Source: Spirochaetaceae bacterium
Lineage (GTDB): Bacteria; Spirochaetota; Spirochaetia; Treponematales; Breznakiellaceae
Assembly (NCBI GenBank): GCA_031269165.1
Contig: JAISZQ010000393.1
Span: 1 to 14,259 of the forward strand
Length of the DNA stretch: 14,259 nt
Direction of reading: 5' to 3'
Shown here: piece after piece, positions 13,982 through 14,259 of the stretch
How positions within the stretch are numbered: position 1 is the stretch's first letter
Layout: each line of letters opens with the position of its first letter
The notes under the pieces: generated by a model
Seen by the model: only the letters and a program-made list of their open reading frames with translations
Databases searched by the model: none
Told to the model about the DNA's origin: nothing
Program-made: the position numbers and the translations under genes

Positions 13982-14087
13982 GAGGTTGTTCCAAAACCCC
14001 ACGTTTTGAAAGGCACGCAAAGCGTGCCCGGCAAGCTCTGCTTGCCCGCAAACTGTGTTTGCCCCGCTCGTGTTTTGGAACAGGCTC
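13982..14087. repeat. CTGTTCCAAAAC palindromic repeat, copy B (composite, three internal hairpins)
   Basis: Outer arms GAGGTTGTTCCAAAAC (13982-13997) and GTTTTGGAACAGGCTC (14072-14087) enclose three consecutive perfect hairpins separated by single C: GGCACGC-AAA-GCGTGCC (14012-14028), GGCAAGC-TCT-GCTTGCC (14030-14046) and GCAAAC-TGT-GTTTGC (14048-14062). The left arm can alternatively pair locally with GTTTTGAAA at 14003-14011 across loop CCCAC, as in copy A. The full fold is a multi-branched cloverleaf-like structure. Confidence 0.8.
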
Positions 14088-14117
14088 GATGAACGTGCTT
14101 GTCTTTTAATGATAAGG

Positions 14118-14175
14118 GAGCCTGTTCCAAAACTAATTGACTGTGCGCTAACGCGCACGGTTTTGGAACAGGCTC
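14118..14175. repeat. CTGTTCCAAAAC palindromic repeat, copy C
   Basis: A perfect 16-bp stem: GAGCCTGTTCCAAAAC (14118-14133) with GTTTTGGAACAGGCTC (14160-14175). The enclosed 26 nt contain a further hairpin GTGCGC-TAAC-GCGCAC (14143-14158). The right arm is identical to that of copy B. Confidence 0.85.
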
Positions 14176-14177
14176 TT

Positions 14178-14208
14178 GGAAAAACCGGTCAAAGGCCCCG
14201 GTTTTTCC
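14178..14208 (+). terminator. 11-bp perfect hairpin, possible terminator
   Basis: GGAAAAACCGG (14178-14188), 9-nt loop, CCGGTTTTTCC (14198-14208), followed by CTTAAATC. The T-run lies inside the stem rather than after it, so intrinsic termination would be weak. It sits between palindromic copies C and D and may belong to the same repeat cluster. Confidence 0.4.
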
Positions 14209-14220
14209 CTTAAATCTAGG

Positions 14221-14257
14221 GAAGCTGTTCCAAAAACTGAAGTTTTGGAACAGCCTC
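14221..14257. repeat. CTGTTCCAAAAC palindromic repeat, copy D
   Basis: GAAGCTGTTCCAAAA (left arm from 14221) pairs with TTTTGGAACAGCCTC (ending 14257) around a loop of about 7 nt, with one A/C mismatch near the base. The fourth arm position is G/C here and C/G in copy C, a compensatory change. The window ends two bases later, so further copies may follow. Confidence 0.8.
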
Positions 14258-14259
14258 TA

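Noticed and set aside
13277..14158. Long minus-strand frame opposite dprA extending into the repeats
   Set aside because: Ser/Pro/Arg-rich shadow; it begins inside palindrome copy C and overlaps the well-supported dprA.
13982..14257. Integron attC array or CRISPR array
   Set aside because: The arms lack attC core sites (RYYYAAC/GTTRRRY in the right places) and no IntI is present. The repeats are inverted, unevenly spaced and unequal in content, so they are not CRISPR.

Overview
The window reads as bacterial chromosome from a spirochaete, most likely a relatively GC-rich Treponema-like organism. The basis is protein character, a spirochaete-style lipoprotein signal, and a reduced division/cell-wall (dcw) cluster that runs mraZ-rsmH-ftsL-murF-mraY-ftsW-ftsQ-ftsA-ftsZ and continues into a Xer recombinase, a TPR membrane protein and dprA. 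The genus assignment is inference from sequence reading and remembered gene order; no database was searched.

Positions 1-1460 are a divergent carbohydrate-uptake locus. The minus strand carries the 5' part of an extracellular solute-binding lipoprotein, which runs off the left edge. The plus strand carries an AraC-family regulator. The shared 109-bp spacer holds a well-formed plus-strand promoter, an overlapping minus-strand -10, and TAGGTGG repeats that could be regulator sites. The regulator gene contains a run of ten C whose slippage by one base either way would remove the DNA-binding domain.

Positions 1461-1775 are a gene-free stretch ending in a near-consensus promoter (TTGACA-17-TATAGT) and two TGGGN boxes 10 bp apart, the known type of MraZ target, just upstream of mraZ.

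Positions 1776-9699 are the dcw operon proper, all on the plus strand with mostly overlapping or touching genes: MraZ (regulator), RsmH (16S rRNA methyltransferase), an FtsL-like protein, MurF and MraY (peptidoglycan precursor synthesis), FtsW (septal glycan polymerase), FtsQ/DivIB and FtsA. The junctions are broken in two places by structured non-coding DNA: 3161-3247 (rsmH/ftsL, containing a terminator-like hairpin) and 4960-5179 (murF/mraY). MurE, FtsI, MurD, MurG, MurC and Ddl are not in the cluster.

Positions 9700-10012 are a 313-bp spacer with three hairpins and an AT-rich leader, suggesting that ftsZ has its own control. FtsZ (10013-11212) is followed with a 1-nt gap by a XerD-like recombinase with an 18-bp tandem-repeat tail, then by a membrane-anchored TPR protein and DprA, all with overlapping ends.

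Positions 13980-14259 are non-coding and consist almost wholly of nested inverted repeats with the core CTGTTCCAAAAC/GTTTTGGAACAG. A fourth, diverged copy lies upstream of ftsZ. Paired substitutions in the arms indicate that the stem itself is conserved. This palindromic family is the least explained element of the window.
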